The position numbers and the translations under genes are program-made. A stretch of 64,000 nucleotides of DNA from Mactra quadrangularis. Its lineage: Eukaryota; Mollusca; Bivalvia; Venerida; Mactridae. The stretch lies in the NCBI GenBank assembly GCA_025267735.1, contig CM046307.1:51441395-51505394 (forward strand), in the 5' to 3' direction. Positions 23,201-34,739 of this stretch are shown here, one piece after another; position 1 is the stretch's first letter, and each line of letters opens with the position of its first letter. The notes under the pieces were generated by a model. The model did no database searches. It saw only the letters and a program-made list of their open reading frames with translations, and was not told the origin of the DNA.

Positions 23201-26200
23201 TGTCTCAATTAAGCACTCAATTGAATTATTTGACAAATTTATTCTACCAATTCTTTGTTTGTTTTTGTTGGGTTTTACGCCGTAGCAACACATTTTATAG
23301 GTCATATAACGGCAGTCATTCAACCTACTCACTCCTCCTGGAAAGGCTAAATCTCTGGACTTAGCTGTTACCCAACTACTATGTGCATACTTTCGTCAGT
23401 GACTGACAACTGCCCTTCCAATTATTTGTTGCAAAAATATCCTTCAAGTAAAACGATCAACACCGAACGACTATGTTTACGGCATTCTTGGTCGTGTACC
23501 TTTAAAGAACACCCGATTCACTCGAATTGTAAAATTTTGGCTCAAAGTTATAATCAGTAATGAATTGAAAATACGCAAACAAATTTACTATACATTACTA
23601 AATGATACTCAAAATTATTCAAACAAAACTTTTGGGTTTCGTCTGTAAAACTTAAGCCTCAGTCCCATAAAATTGTGGCTTGTTGCGGAGCCGAACGTGA
23701 AAACAGTCGTAGGCCGTGGACATTTGCCCCCCGGATATTTGCTCCCTTTTGTTGTCAGGGCGGACATTTGCCCCCCTCAGGTTTTTGAAGGGCGGACATT
23801 TGCCCCCTCGTGTATTTTGACAGGGCGGACATTTGCCCCCTTCGTTTTTTGGAGGGCGGACATTTGCCCCCCTTCGAACTAACATGTGAAAATAAAAGGT
23901 GATGAAGCTATTTTTGGAGTGATTACAAATTTTGATATCAGTTTTTGTAAAGTTAAACAAATATTTCGTGTACGTTAATGTCATTTGTTTTGATTTTCGT
24001 GTCCGAATTTGTTCATCCGAATACTATGCTACTTTATAGTTTATGTAGAATTAACAATATCAATGCTAACATATGGGTACATTTTTATTAATTATTTCCT
24101 ATTACTCGAGTCTGGTGTTTACATTTACTTTCTTTTACAATAATTAATTGCAATTATCAGTTGTCTTCCGAAACAAAGAGCGCCGACTACGGCGTCACTT
24201 TACAAACAAAGTATTATAATGACTGTCCATGTACAAACTGTGAAGAAAGGTACAGAATATACTCCAAGTTTTTACAGTTAATTAGGGGACCAAATTAATG
24301 GACATGTGTTTATACAACGCTTAGATTTGTAAACTGTGAAGAACGTTACTTTAATCTTCTATTTATTTCCTAATTTTGGACAGATAATTGGGGATCATAG
24401 CAATAACCTAATTGGTACGTGTTAAACAATTATCCTACATGTAAACAGGCTTCATAAAATATGATTTTAATAGAAACTTTGTAATATGGGGTAAAATAGA
24501 AAAGGCCGATCTTTTATGAGAATATTCAAAATTCGTACATTTAGAGAATTAAAAAAAAACAAGTTGTTATGCTTTCGTATTATTTCAGAAACATTACCTC
24601 AAGTAGCAAACATGTTCTAAATGAAAGGGGGGGGCAAATGTCCGCCCTCCAAAAACATCAGGGGGGCAAATGTCCGCCTTGTCAAAACACACGAGGGGGC
24701 AAATGTCCGCCCTTCAAAAAACGAAGGGGGACAAATGTCCGCCATGTCAAAAAAGGGGGCAAATGTCCGGGGGGCAAATGTCCGGGGGGGCAAATGTCCG
24801 GGGGGGGCAAATGTCATAGAATCTGATATTTGACTTTATAAGAAATTAGTGTACATATTACAAGTACAATGTATTTAAATTTGCAGTTATTAACGATCAA
24901 TTCTGTATTTCAAAGTTATAGCATCTATTTTATGAATATGTATGTATATATATTGATTGATGTTCATACTGATTATTAAAAGAATTGTACCCTTCCCATG
25001 TTTTTCATATTATACGTCTTTTATGTTTGTTTGTAACATATTAATATGTATTTGTCTTGCTTTCTTTTGGGCTTAACAGCCTAAGAAAGAATATGTAATA
25101 AACAAACATATAATGATGTATTATAATGGAAAATTTTATTAAAAATATAAATTAAAATCAGTTTATTTCTTATAGATCAACAATTTAATAGCAAGTAATG
25201 AATTCGCAAGTAAAATTCCGAGCTCAGATACGACGCATCCAAACCTGCCATCTCTGGGTTGACGATTCAGCTTACTTAACCGATGTGTCTCAGCGGTTAA
25301 TTCATTTGCTGTAGCAAAGAGTTATAAAGAATAATAAATTTCCATGTTAAAGACAAGCGCAGCAACAGGGACCAGGGCACTATGTCTTTGAATTGACGTC
25401 CAAACTCGCTGAACCTATGGGCCTTAGCGGCGACACATTGACTCTTTTTGGAAATGTTTGCCCGTGTACCAGTGTGTAAAATATACTGATTGTCGAAAAA
25501 TAGAACTCAAAACATGAAAAAATAGTATTACCCTGATCTCCACAAATCTGACAAATACGTTTGATCGTTCGTGGATTCTGAAACCTTGGAATTCCATCGA
25601 TAGCCAGATATTTCCTTGTTTAATTCATGCAGTTTGCGAGTTAATTCTGTCCATAATAATTTTGTTTTGTCTGTTGGAAATAGATATATTAATCCACCAT
25701 TTATAATTTTCTTGTCCGTGTTAGAAACAGGATTAACCAACATGTCAACATCATTCATTTTCTGCAATCTAGGTAGAGGATTTTCAAACCAAACGTAATC
25801 AAACTCAAAGAGCATTACTTCATGACCCGCGTCCAGCAATGTTTTAAACAATTCGGCTCGTTGAATCATTGTTTTCACGTATTGTACTGTACTGTAGTCT
25901 TGCTTCTCTTCAGAAATTTTAATATTCAAAGAAACAACTCGGATATCTGGCCACACAGATTGAAGTTTTCTCCGCGCCGATTCACTAGTAGTGGCAACTA
26001 GTATTGCATTGTGGATACCCATTGCCTGCGTGTTGCACAACCAACTAAAAGCAAATGGAATATAAGCTGAATTGATGAGAGTTACCATTACTGTCTTATT
26101 AAATGCACTGACGATTCTTGCTTCATCACGGATAGTTTGTTGAATCCAATCTCTTTTTAGTCCAATTTGGAAACCTTTTTCTGAGTTATCGTGATACTCC

Positions 26201-26355
26201 TTTGAGTAAAAAATGTAATTTGTATCAATGTCTTCCTCTTTTGTGAATCTAGTCATTAGGAACAAAATACTCGCAGAACAAACAAGAACAACCAAAACAA
26301 TAACATGTATCAGTTGAAAATTCCTCATTATTTTTGTACTTTTTAACACACGCAT
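20099..26355 (-). CDS. Glycosyltransferase paralogue A (PF03407-like nucleotide-diphospho-sugar transferase), 3 exons
   Basis: Spliced model: exon 1 26355-25532, exon 2 20958-20855, exon 3 20211-20099, about 346 aa. Residues 1-14 are short and basic, 15-34 form one hydrophobic signal anchor, and the rest is a luminal catalytic domain, the layout of a Golgi type II transferase. Family-like landmarks are VTLINSAYIPFAFSWL (91-106), FEFDYVWFENPL (183-194, at the usual DxD site), INGGLIYLFPT (218-228), NDQTYLSDLW (263-272) and, after splicing, NNWIIGNDNKIARAKKFGHW near the C terminus. The donor sugar and acceptor cannot be read from sequence; similarity to the plant RGXT/RRA-type Nucleotid_trans family is from memory of the family. 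Introns are 4,573 and 643 bp; both obey GT-AG and the phases join in frame. M10 is a possible alternative start because it aligns with a Met in paralogue B. No stop or frameshift was seen in the joined exons. Confidence 0.82.
20328..20416 (+). repeat. Pyrimidine tract ending in (CT)n, intron 2 of gene A
   Basis: CCCCCATTCC-type text followed by CCCCCC(TC)8. The surrounding sequence aligns with the place in gene B where the (TCTG)n array begins. Confidence 0.65.
20855..20958 (-). CDS. Gene A exon 2
   Basis: 104 nt encoding the segment from ELSLDKYADGKWYSGSNEE to ISNNWII. Acceptor ACAAG|GG at 20960-20959 and donor ATAG|GTTAGT at 20854-20853. It takes up phase 2 from exon 1 and leaves phase 1. 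The exon is nearly identical to 44503-44606, and the amino-acid changes against B (E/D, S/R) are few. Confidence 0.85.
22100..22838 (+). mobile_element. Helentron-associated (HINE-like) element inside the LINE
   Basis: Starts in a T run at TAGCTCGACTT. Near the other end the inverted AAGTCGAGC (22801-22809) is followed by a GCTGTC/GACAGC hairpin and CTCTTGTT. A (GTCGGC)n microsatellite lies near the 5' end, and the interior has about 3 diverged copies of a 220-240-bp unit (TTCAAACTTTAAATATATG). A subterminal inverted repeat, 3' hairpin, microsatellite and T-T insertion are Helentron/DINE-1 hallmarks. No Rep/helicase ORF. Confidence 0.65.
23258..23417 (-). mobile_element. SINE A copy, 5'-truncated, inside the LINE
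   Basis: Reverse complement of the SINE A body and tail. It is flanked by CCAATTCTTTG (23247-23257) and CCAATTATTTG (23418-23428), an 11-bp target duplication with one mismatch. No tRNA head remains. Confidence 0.75.
23719..24815. mobile_element. Foldback element with GGACATTTGCCCCC tandem arms
   Basis: Ends GACATTTGCCCCCC and inverted counterpart. The left arm (23719-23877) has five copies of the motif and the right arm (24625-24815) about eight in inverse orientation, with spacers such as TTTTTGAAGGGC kept in both. The 0.75-kb centre is AT-rich and unassigned. It lies in intron 1 of gene A. Confidence 0.7.
24816..25531 (-). other. Rest of gene A intron 1, 5' part
   Basis: 25140-25530 aligns with 45480-45823 in gene B intron 1, so it is inherited duplicated intron. 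No other feature. Confidence 0.5.
25532..26355 (-). CDS. Gene A exon 1 (anchor and most of catalytic domain)
   Basis: 824 nt, 274 codons plus 2 nt. The open frame runs 3 nt past the donor, ending in a TAA formed inside the intron (GGG TAA), so the unspliced frame stops there. Donor is GG|GTAATA at 25531-25530. One N-glycosylation sequon, NKT, is at residues 86-88. Confidence 0.85.
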
Positions 26356-26530
26356 AATGAACTGATGTTAATTTAGCGCAAGCAACTCCAAAAATCCTCA
26401 GTCGGCAACCGTCCTCAGTAGCATTGAACAAGCGCACGGTTAAACGAGTCAAGAAAATCTAATGATTCCGTGCGTTGTAGTGGTTAAACACAAATGTTAT
26501 GATAAAAGCTGTCCAAATTTGCATTTGATT
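26356..26530 (-). promoter_or_regulatory. Conserved 5' flank of gene A
   Basis: Alignable with the 5' flank of gene B: a CCGTCCTCAGTAGC-type block, then an AGCGCAC-type block, then AAAGCTGTCC followed by a TTTGCATTTG-like block. All keep order and spacing despite many substitutions. This is probably the promoter or 5' UTR. No clear TATA box or transcription start could be chosen. Confidence 0.4.
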
Positions 26531-26914
26531 TTTTTAAAGAAAATGTTAATTAGTTGTAAACATTTCAACTACCTTATTCTTATACAACAGCCCTGCATAA
26601 TAGGTAATTCAAGAGTTATTACTATCAAGTTTCATGCTGATCAATAAATCACACAACCCAGTCAATTGTAAATACGGGGGCGAGTTCGGCTAGACGATAA
26701 ATAGGTAGCATGTCTCATTGGAAAAATTAGCATTTTAATGTACACGTACAACAAACGTCTTTTATGTTCTCTTTGTCAATACAGGCTCGTAAAATTTTGA
26801 AATAAATTTCCTGTTTTTTAGTTTAAATATTTTCATTTTGAATAGCATTGAAAGCAATGCTCGTTTATCCCGTCATCTTTCAGACAGACTGTAATTGTAG
26901 AACCCTTCGAATCG
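26531..26914. other. No gene seen
   Basis: AT-rich upstream spacer of gene A. Confidence 0.35.
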
Positions 26915-27057
26915 GGCAGTATACAATACAATATATAAATTGTATATACACAATTTCATAAAAACTTGAAAAACTTTTTAAAAAGATATATGAGAGACAA
27001 ATTTAAAAACAGAATTATTCTCAATATATTGTTAAACAATTAAAACATTTTACAGAT
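26915..27057 (-). mobile_element. Fragment of the 3' UTR of the 50-54 kb minus-strand LINE family
   Basis: Closely matches 50505-50637 (TATATACACAATTTCATAAA, TATGAGAGACAAATTTAAAA, GTTAAACAATTAAAACATTT). It ends where the TA-flanked TIR begins. Confidence 0.65.
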
Positions 27058-27059
27058 TA

Positions 27060-27255
27060 CAGTAAAACTTGGTTATAACATACACGGTTATAACATACAC
27101 TCGGCTATAATATACCATTTTCCTGACCCGTTTTTCATCCTAATACATTCTATAAAAAATCAGCTTAGTTATAACATACTCGGGTATAGCATACATTCGA
27201 TTATAATGTACCGATTTTTTGGTCCTAACATACTTTAACATTCTTTATAACATAC
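27060..27255 (+). mobile_element. pogo/Tigger-like terminal region, left
   Basis: CAGTAAAACTTGGTTATAAC preceded by TA, followed by several CGG(T/C)TATAA(C/T)ATAC repeats. The opposite terminus may be the inverted copy at 36240-36341, or the two may be separate fragments. Confidence 0.5.
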
Positions 27256-29109
27256 TTTTGGCGCAAATTTGCGTCAGTATTTAGCAGCCACGGTCCAATG
27301 AACTTAGAAATTAACAGCGTGCCACAAACAATGTTTATTATATTCTATAATCAGCGGAACGTGTAAAAAACCCGCCCAGTTGTGTCTTCAAACAGACAAA
27401 ATCAATTAAAAAAGTGTCATCACATGAAGTAATGCTTCCGATTTACATATAATGTTTGACTCTTGTACCTTCCGATTTACATATAATGTTTGACACTTGC
27501 ACCTTCTATGAAGCCAAAACATAATAAGCTACTTAAACACTTAATCCATTTTTACTCAATTTGTTTTAATTATGCGTTGAGAAGGTTGTCTACAGTTTGG
27601 TGTTAAGCAATTACAATTAATTTCAATAGATGCACTTTATATATTTTTGTTTAATGAATACACGAAGATTAAATAAGTTTGTGAGCGTTAATTTATTAAT
27701 TTGTTCAGGAAAAGGACAAATTAAAATTCTACGAAAATGACGATTTTTTATGTTAGAATGAACTGTTCAAAGCAGTTTATTTAAAACTTTCAAAATGTTT
27801 ACACGTTTTTTAAAGCTACACAATCGTGGTTTTCTCTTGTAGTGCTTTTTGATACGAATTAAAATCCATTTACTTACATTTCTTTGCATTATTGATTCTG
27901 TAATGTCATTGAAACCTGGAAAAATGGCATCGAAGCGAAGACCAAAATAGCCGATGGCCAGTATGAAAGACCTGTTAACGAACAAAATTATTCCGCACTA
28001 TAACGAATTCGGCTCTTACGCACTAAAATATAGTTCTTAATATCAACGCAGTTAATAATCGTCCAGTCGACAAATTTCGCCCAGAAAGGTTGTAATTACA
28101 AGGAATGAATTTAAAGGAACTGACTTTCATCGAAAAATAAATGTCATTTTGGTGATAGCTAATTTCAGCATAAAGGCCTTCGGCCTTGTTCAATTAAGGA
28201 TCATATTAGCTTATAGCAAATAAAATCGTGATAGGCAGTTCATTTTATATTTTACGTATTCTATAATAATGTATGAATTATAATTAGCCGGATTTTTCAA
28301 CGAAAAATACATTAACGACACTTGGCGGGCATCCGGTGTCGTTAACAATTGCATTAAAGTTTTCAATTTGCATATTTTTCTGCCATTTATTGTCAGATTT
28401 TTTATGAAATATCATACAATGATAACATACCATGTGATGAACAGAAAGTAACCACAACTCTACATGACTTTATTATGGATTATTTCCCTTTGTTATTTTT
28501 GTGTTAAAGGTTTTAAATCCGGCTTTAATGTGGTTTCCACATTACATTTCTTGTTTTATGTCATTAAAATACGTTATGTAGTTTACAATTGTTTACTTTC
28601 ATATCCAGTCATATCATACACGCATTGGCGTTATCAATCCCTTCACGATAAACAGACGACGTCGCGATTTTAGGGGTTTCGAAAACAAATCCGACAATCT
28701 ATAATCGCCGATACTAAACGAGCGGACAAATAAAAAACTAAGAATTTATATTTTATGCATACGTTTAACGATAATTATGTCATCGTAATCAAATACCTTA
28801 AAGTATGAAAAATATCTTAAATTAGTTTTATCAATGTCATTCAAAACTACTAACAGGAGTTACTTAGTCATTCAACAAAGGACTATAATTAATTTTAATT
28901 GCTGCAAAGAATTAATAAATAGACTCCACAGGAGATGCAATTATTGACTGACTAAAATCTATAAAATAAAGAACAAAGCTGGCGTAGCACATTGAAACTG
29001 AATTTGAGTAACGGAACAATAGAGTATACGACCAGCATTTCAAAGCTTTATCTAAGATGTTTTAACCAGTTTAAAGTAGTAGTCCGGTATATAAACTACA
29101 AAAATCGAC
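27256..29109. other. No gene seen; small hairpins only
   Basis: Contains AAGGCCTTCGGCCTT at about 28185 and an inverted TTAACGACAC/GTGTCGTTAA pair at about 28312-28350. The block 27715-27790 recurs directly at 35878-35955. Nothing coding was recognised. Confidence 0.4.
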
Positions 29110-30426
29110 TAAACCGTGCATGAAAGGATGTAGAAAAATGTTTTTTGCATTTTCTTGAAGCTAAGACACTGTAGTTTCCGAAACTAAATTATGCCACTTC
29201 GGCACTGTTGGGCAACTCCCAAAATTCAAGATGGCGGAGAAAATGGCGGACGAGAACTGATGAATCTATAATAAATCCATCTTTTTCACAGTCTGATCAT
29301 TTAAAGAGCTAAAATTAGTCTAACATTATCTGCAATATTATTTCATGCAATTTTGGTATCCTTCGTTTATTCTCCAATCCAAGATGGCGGACAAAATGGC
29401 GTATAAAGGCCACATTTGTCATGTATGTCAACCACAATGAGCCAAATCGTACACAGAGGCATATAAAAAATAATGCATTTTTTGTAGTTATACCTGAGTT
29501 TATATAACTGGTTGATGCTACACTGGCATCAATGGGCAATTCCCAAAATCCAAGATGGCGGCTAGAATGGTGTAAATAACTAGCTGTCGGGTATATATCA
29601 ACCCCAATGAGTTAAGTCATAGAGTGGGGTATACCAAATAATTTCAATGCATTTTATTTTGTCGTTAATCCACTTTAATTAATGCAACCGATTAATGCCA
29701 TACTGATTTCCTTGGATGACTTCAAGAATTCAAGATGGTGGTCAAAATGAATGATAAGAGCTGGAAAACTTTAGTCACATAAATAGACATGACTCCACAC
29801 TAATGAATATACAGCGACATGTTTAGGTTTTTATATCTCTTGGTCTTGCGAATATTAAATAATTGATACTAGCTTGTCAGTTGACTCTAGAAGCTAATTG
29901 TTTCTAAGATGACAACTTAGAGACACTATTCTGATAATATTTAATTCATTGAACAACATAAGTTGTGATACAAAACTTTAATATACTTAGAATAACGACC
30001 ACTTTTCCATTTATGTTTGCCACTTCAATAATAATCAATATGTACTAAAAGGAGGTTATAAACAAAGAAAAAGACAAATGATATTGAAAGTATTGTGTGT
30101 AAGTTCAATTATCTTTCAAGGTAATCTAAGAGTACATTAATGCCAAAGCAATTGAAAGAAATTCTGTTGACATTGTAACACATTTTGATAGTAATTAAGG
30201 GAAATTGCAATAGGATTTCAAGTTCGATCTTGATATCAGATATCACAACTGGATCATGAGTGTTCTTTATTTTATTGTAAATACTCTATCCATTGATCAA
30301 AAAGGAGAAATATCAAACGCACATTTCCATCAAAGTTTGTAGTATAATTTGTGTTGTTATTTAGAAGGATAGAGAAAATAGATGTCAATTCTATAAGCGT
30401 ATACACTGCTATTGGAACCCAGTGTC

Positions 30427-30537
30427 TAGCTCATGATTTAGCAAATAGTGTTACCCTGTGCAAGATGGTGGCTTTAAAGGGTTCATCAATTACAAAAATA
30501 TGGCAAAGTAAAAAATTTAGTGTCTTGTTTCACTTGC
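30427..30537 (+). repeat. 110-bp direct repeat, copy 1
   Basis: GCTCATGATTTAGCAAATAG through GCAAGATGGTGGCTTTAA and on; repeated at 31333-31442 with few changes. Confidence 0.75.
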
Positions 30538-30854
30538 AATGCACTCGTGCCTGCATTCTAGCATTATTGTCAACATTATTCATTAAAAAGTTAACATGAT
30601 CTATACAATTACTCGCAATGTGTATTGCGGTTTTATAAAACTTACAAAAAACAAATTTGCATACTCGCCAGACGAAGTATGGGACTATGCGATCGTTATT
30701 ACATGTATATAATTTCAATTGAATGAAAAGCAACACGGAAGTAAAATTTCGAAATAATCGACCAAAAAACGCAAGGTAACAAGCTGTAAGAAATTAGATT
30801 TTGTATGAAACATATGTGACAGCAACTCATCATTTTGTCCTTGTTTATTTACAT

Positions 30855-31094
30855 TACGGCGTCCAGCGCACCTAGCCTAGCTTTCCTGGACCATTGTCTA
30901 TAACCAGTACTCAACTACCCTTTAACAAGGTTGGCAACTTCTCCATATACCTTATTAATGGAGGAAAATTGACACAATTGTCAAATTTTCAAGGAAAGGT
31001 ATAACCTCACCGGGTAGGATTCGAACCCTTATTCCTTCGAGACACTAGATTCGAAATACCGGTGCTCTACCAACTGTGCTACAGACTCGGGTGG
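30855..31094 (-). mobile_element. SINE B copy with tRNA-like head
   Basis: On the minus strand: head with AGCACAGTTGGTAGAGC (A box) and GGGTTCGAATCCT (B box), then GAGGTTATACC, then GGTCCAGGAAAGCTAGG and GCGCTGGACGCCGTAA. The last 3' nucleotides are missing. Not a functional tRNA: SINE body follows the head. Confidence 0.7.
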
Positions 31095-31332
31095 GGTGTC
31101 ACAACAATTATTAAAAAAATAAACAAGCGCTTGCTCTTCGCCGATATATTTTGCCTGACAAATACAAATATATTTAAATGACTACACGCGGCGCATAAAA
31201 CAAGCACTTTTTTCTTTTCACAAAAATTCCCAAGCTTCGTTCGTAGCGTTGAATCTTTCGCACAAAATTTTAATCAAACTATAAACAAGTTTTTTTTCAA
31301 AAATAATTTGTGCACAGGACTCACAATTCGTG

Positions 31333-31442
31333 TGCTCATGATTTAGCAAATAGTGTTACCCTGTGCAAGATGGTGGCTTTAAGGGATTCATCAATTACAA
31401 AAATATGGCAAAGTAGAAAATTTAGAAGTGTCTTATTTCACT
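31333..31442 (+). repeat. 110-bp direct repeat, copy 2
   Basis: Partner of 30427-30537. The 0.8 kb between them includes a minus-strand SINE B. Confidence 0.75.
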
Positions 31443-32594
31443 TAAGTCTAAATATCTTGAAAGAACACATAACATATCTGATGCATCAGTGTCAAAAATT
31501 TAAACAGGCCTGATAACTAAACACATTTGGAGTATATCTACTACCAACTGCAAAGACTCATCCAAAGAAGAATGGTACGCCACATGATAACTTGTCGATC
31601 TCGTTCGCAATATTCAAACATGCTCCATTCCAAATATTATAGACGATGCATTGCAAGATATGGTGATTCTTCATGTTTTCGGTAACATTACATATATGTT
31701 TTATCGCATTAACCTTTAATACTTGATACGAGAAGCACAGACAACAAAATTGTACAACAAATTATAACTGTTGCTGCAATTCGCTGAGTACCAAAAATGT
31801 CTGACTACATTGGTGTGCTGATACTCATTTTGGAATATCTATCTTGTAACACTATAACAATAGGTTCAACTGTCATTCGTCCAAAATGTAATATTACAAG
31901 TCGATTAGTTATTGACAGCATAAAGAAAGTACACAATTAGCATGGGTGTAAAATATGCTTTTAAATCTGGTTAACCTATCCTACATCAAACGTGAAGACA
32001 GTTATGATATATTTTGGCCATAAGTTAGTATCCATTTGGATACTTTCTTAAGACAATAAGCATTAATATATAAAATTTACCATTGCATATGATGTGCTTA
32101 GGATGTTGAGTGCAAAATACTATGTAAACAGTAATTTGTGTCGTCACTTGAACATGTTGTTATCAACATACAAAAACGACCAGAGAAATTGTGGTATCGT
32201 TATGTAATATATTAGACTGAAGCAAACTTGAACATTTAAGCACATATTCTAATTCAGTCTAGTTTAGTCAAGTCAGACTGTATAATTGTTTGTGTAATGA
32301 TAATAATAGAGCTCAATAAGAATTAGTTTCTTCCACATTTTTGACACATGCTTATTTTGCTATTTATATGTTTCAGATTATTTATAATAAATTGTCTACT
32401 GTTAACTGTATATTAATTGAGTTTTATTTTCCCGTTTTTTCTTTATCTAAATGGCTTACATTTTGGAAATAAATTACTTTGTCCATTCCAATTGTTTATC
32501 AAATTTTCATTTCATTAAATCCAGTAAATAAGTAACATTATTATATATCTAAGAAAATCTAACCAATCAACAATCTGCATTTGTACCACGTGAC
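31443..32594. other. No gene seen
   Basis: AT-rich DNA inside the 29-36 kb inverted-repeat region; no motif recognised. Confidence 0.35.
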
Positions 32595-32652
32595 CGTCCA
32601 ATATATTCCCGTATTGGATCCAAAAATAATATATTATTTTCGTATTGGACGA
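32595..32652. repeat. Palindrome GTCCAATA...TATTGGAC
   Basis: Ends GTCCAATA and CGTATTGGAC are inverted, with internal AATAATATATTATTT symmetry. Confidence 0.55.
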
Positions 32653-32677
32653 TTGGGGACATGTGCACTAAACCACA

Positions 32678-33455
32678 GGTGCCCATCGCATTACAAAACT
32701 CCAAGTAATTGTTAATTTTTACTTAAACATGCTCTAATTATCATAAAAACATCAAATACATAAGTTCAAGCCAAAAGCCAAAATTTTGTTTTGTAAAAAA
32801 ATATAAGGTATCCAACTCTAAGAAATCGTTCTGAATTTTAGTCGGAAGAGATGTGACAGGTCAGCTTTCCCAGACTAAACACCTCTTTTCCAATGACTTA
32901 GCGCTAAAATCGAATACTGACGTGTTAGATAACTTAAAAATGGACTTCCGTGATCAATATCAAGTTTCTCGCTTCCTTGCTAAGATTGTACCGATCATTT
33001 TACTTGAATCGGTTTTGTTTATCTTCCGAGTCGACCATTTTATTGAATGACGATGCGCGCGCATCACATTTGACCTTAATTTGGTAACGAGTCATTTTAT
33101 TGGACAGAATAAAAATACCGTCCAATGAAATGACTCGTAACAAACGTGATGCGCGCGCATCACCATTCACAAAATGGTTGAGACGGCAGATAAACAATAG
33201 CGATTCGAGTTAACGATCGAAATACAGTCTTGCGAAACATAGCAAGAAGTTTGATATTGATGCTAGTAATCCATTTTTCATTTGTCTATCACGTCCTTAT
33301 TAGTTTTTAGCGCTAAATCGTTCGGGAGTGAGTGTTTAGTCTTGAAAAGGAGACCTGTCACATCTCTTCCGAGTAAAATTCTGAAGGATTTCATCGAGTT
33401 GGATACCTTATATTTTTTAATAAACAAATTTTTGGCTTTCCGACGCGACGGACAC
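32678..33455. repeat. 778-bp foldback palindrome
   Basis: Left CACAGGTGCCCATCG pairs with right CGACGGACACCTGTG. Further inward, GGAAGAGATGTGACAGGTC pairs with GACCTGTCACATCTCTTCC, TTAGCGCTAAAA pairs with its inverse, GATGCGCGCGCATCAC occurs in both arms (33050, 33158), and GAGTCATTTTATTGGA pairs with its inverse at the centre (about 33110). Confidence 0.75.
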
Positions 33456-34547
33456 CTGTGCACTAAACGATGCTTATTCATAAATTATGTCCGCCATTTT
33501 TTCATCGGTTCGAAACTGTTTTTCTTTGTAGTCTAGGCATGAATGAGGAAATAAACCAAAATAATGGTCTGTACTAAATAAAATAACGTTATAAACAAGG
33601 TTTGTCATATAAATTACATTTTTTTTACTTACAATACACTAAATCTAGGAGCCAAATTCTGACGATTTCCGATCAAGCATTCAATTACACAGCAAAACTT
33701 TTGTATCTATTCTGTGACTGTGTGACGAATTATCCAGTCATTATGCAATTAATACAAAGGTTGACTTGTGTTAAATTCAAGCCAAGCAATGCATTAGGTA
33801 TAAATAATGAATCTGGCTTTCAAAACGATCTTTCTCATTGAAGCAATCAAGGTAATATCCAGACTATATTCTCGGAAAACCGTCCATTTGGCATGTCCAT
33901 CGTGCCATAAAAGTTCATCCCGTCAGCGAGTGTGTTTCTTTAGTTTGTCCGTTCCTATCATCCGTGTGTAGTTTATCTTTATGAATAGATTTTATGAAAC
34001 CCTGTACTTTCCAATCCTTTAAATCCTCCAGGATGTTTAAGTTTATGTGACATTTGAATGACATCGTCATGTAAACTTTGTAAATTCTACGGCAAGGTCT
34101 TTACATCGATACTTGAGAGAATTAATTTTCCAATAGGCGAGGGAGCTCCGCCTACCTGTATAAGTATGGTATGAGTAGGCTACAAACACATCATAAAATG
34201 GTCGACATAATGGCATCGCGATAATACGCATGGCCGGCAGCGGTTATTTCCCTTTATTACATTTAATAAGTAGCAAAGGGTGACGTAAGTACTGTGAGGA
34301 GTTTGGATAATACATTACGTCACAAGTCTACATTCGCACTCAGGAAAAACTGCATTGACATTTATTCGCCGCTACATTCATAAATTAATACCCTTTCTTC
34401 TAAAAAATGACCTAGCTTATATAGAAAATGGTGGTTGTGGTAGTGTTTTTGGTGGTGATATTGATTGTGGTGGTGATAAGAATTGCTGTGATTGCTTTGT
34501 TGGGGATGATGATTATTTCAATGAAAACGGAAGATATATAATAAAAA
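33456..34547. other. No gene seen
   Basis: A hairpin AGGCGAGGGAGCTCCGCCT lies at about 34136. A GGTGGTGATATTG-type low-complexity stretch at 34430-34510 explains the short open frame there. Confidence 0.4.
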
Positions 34548-34712
34548 GGTTATTATACATTTTACTGTCCAATACGGAATATATTTGGACTCGTACACAG
34601 CTTGAAAAGTCATATTGGACTCGCCTACCGGCTCGTCCAAAATCGCTTTTCAAGCTGTGTACTCGTCCAAATATATTTCCATATTGGACAGTAAAATGTA
34701 TAATAACATATA
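34548..34712. repeat. Near-perfect palindrome, arms about 75 bp
   Basis: TTATTATACATTTTACTGTC at the left pairs with its inverse at the right. TTTGGACTCGTACACAGCTT pairs with AAGCTGTGTACTCGTCCAAA. The centre is near CCTACCGG (34627). Confidence 0.8.
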
Positions 34713-34739
34713 ATTATTAATTAATTGTATAACCAAATA

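Larger units (their letters stand above)
21866..23645 (+). pseudogene. LINE RT fragment, interrupted by two elements (intron 1 of gene A)
   Basis: VDFSKAFDYVESNILW near 21866 (RT motif A), GVRQSECLSPFYFSMFLNDEE near 22030-22095 (motif B), then an insertion. It resumes with GVDLLFTKLFLLLYADDIVI near 22855-22915 (motif C), WKLKVNTNKTKVMVF, FSYLGIIFTQGGSF and KAIFKLNKQLSNF. A second insertion follows, then FCCKNILQVKRSTPNDYVYG near 23428. Several stops are present. It is antisense to gene A. Confidence 0.75.

Noticed and set aside
27767..27985. 72-aa frame as a possible pogo-like transposase remnant
   Set aside because: No DDE or helix-turn-helix signature could be seen; position between TIR-like ends is not enough.
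32853..33536. Open frames of 65-84 aa on both strands
   Set aside because: They mirror each other because they lie in the arms of the 778-bp palindrome.
34355..34720. 121-aa open frame rich in Gly/Asp
   Set aside because: Made of a GGTGGTGAT-like low-complexity stretch running into the palindrome at 34548; no domain or paralogue.
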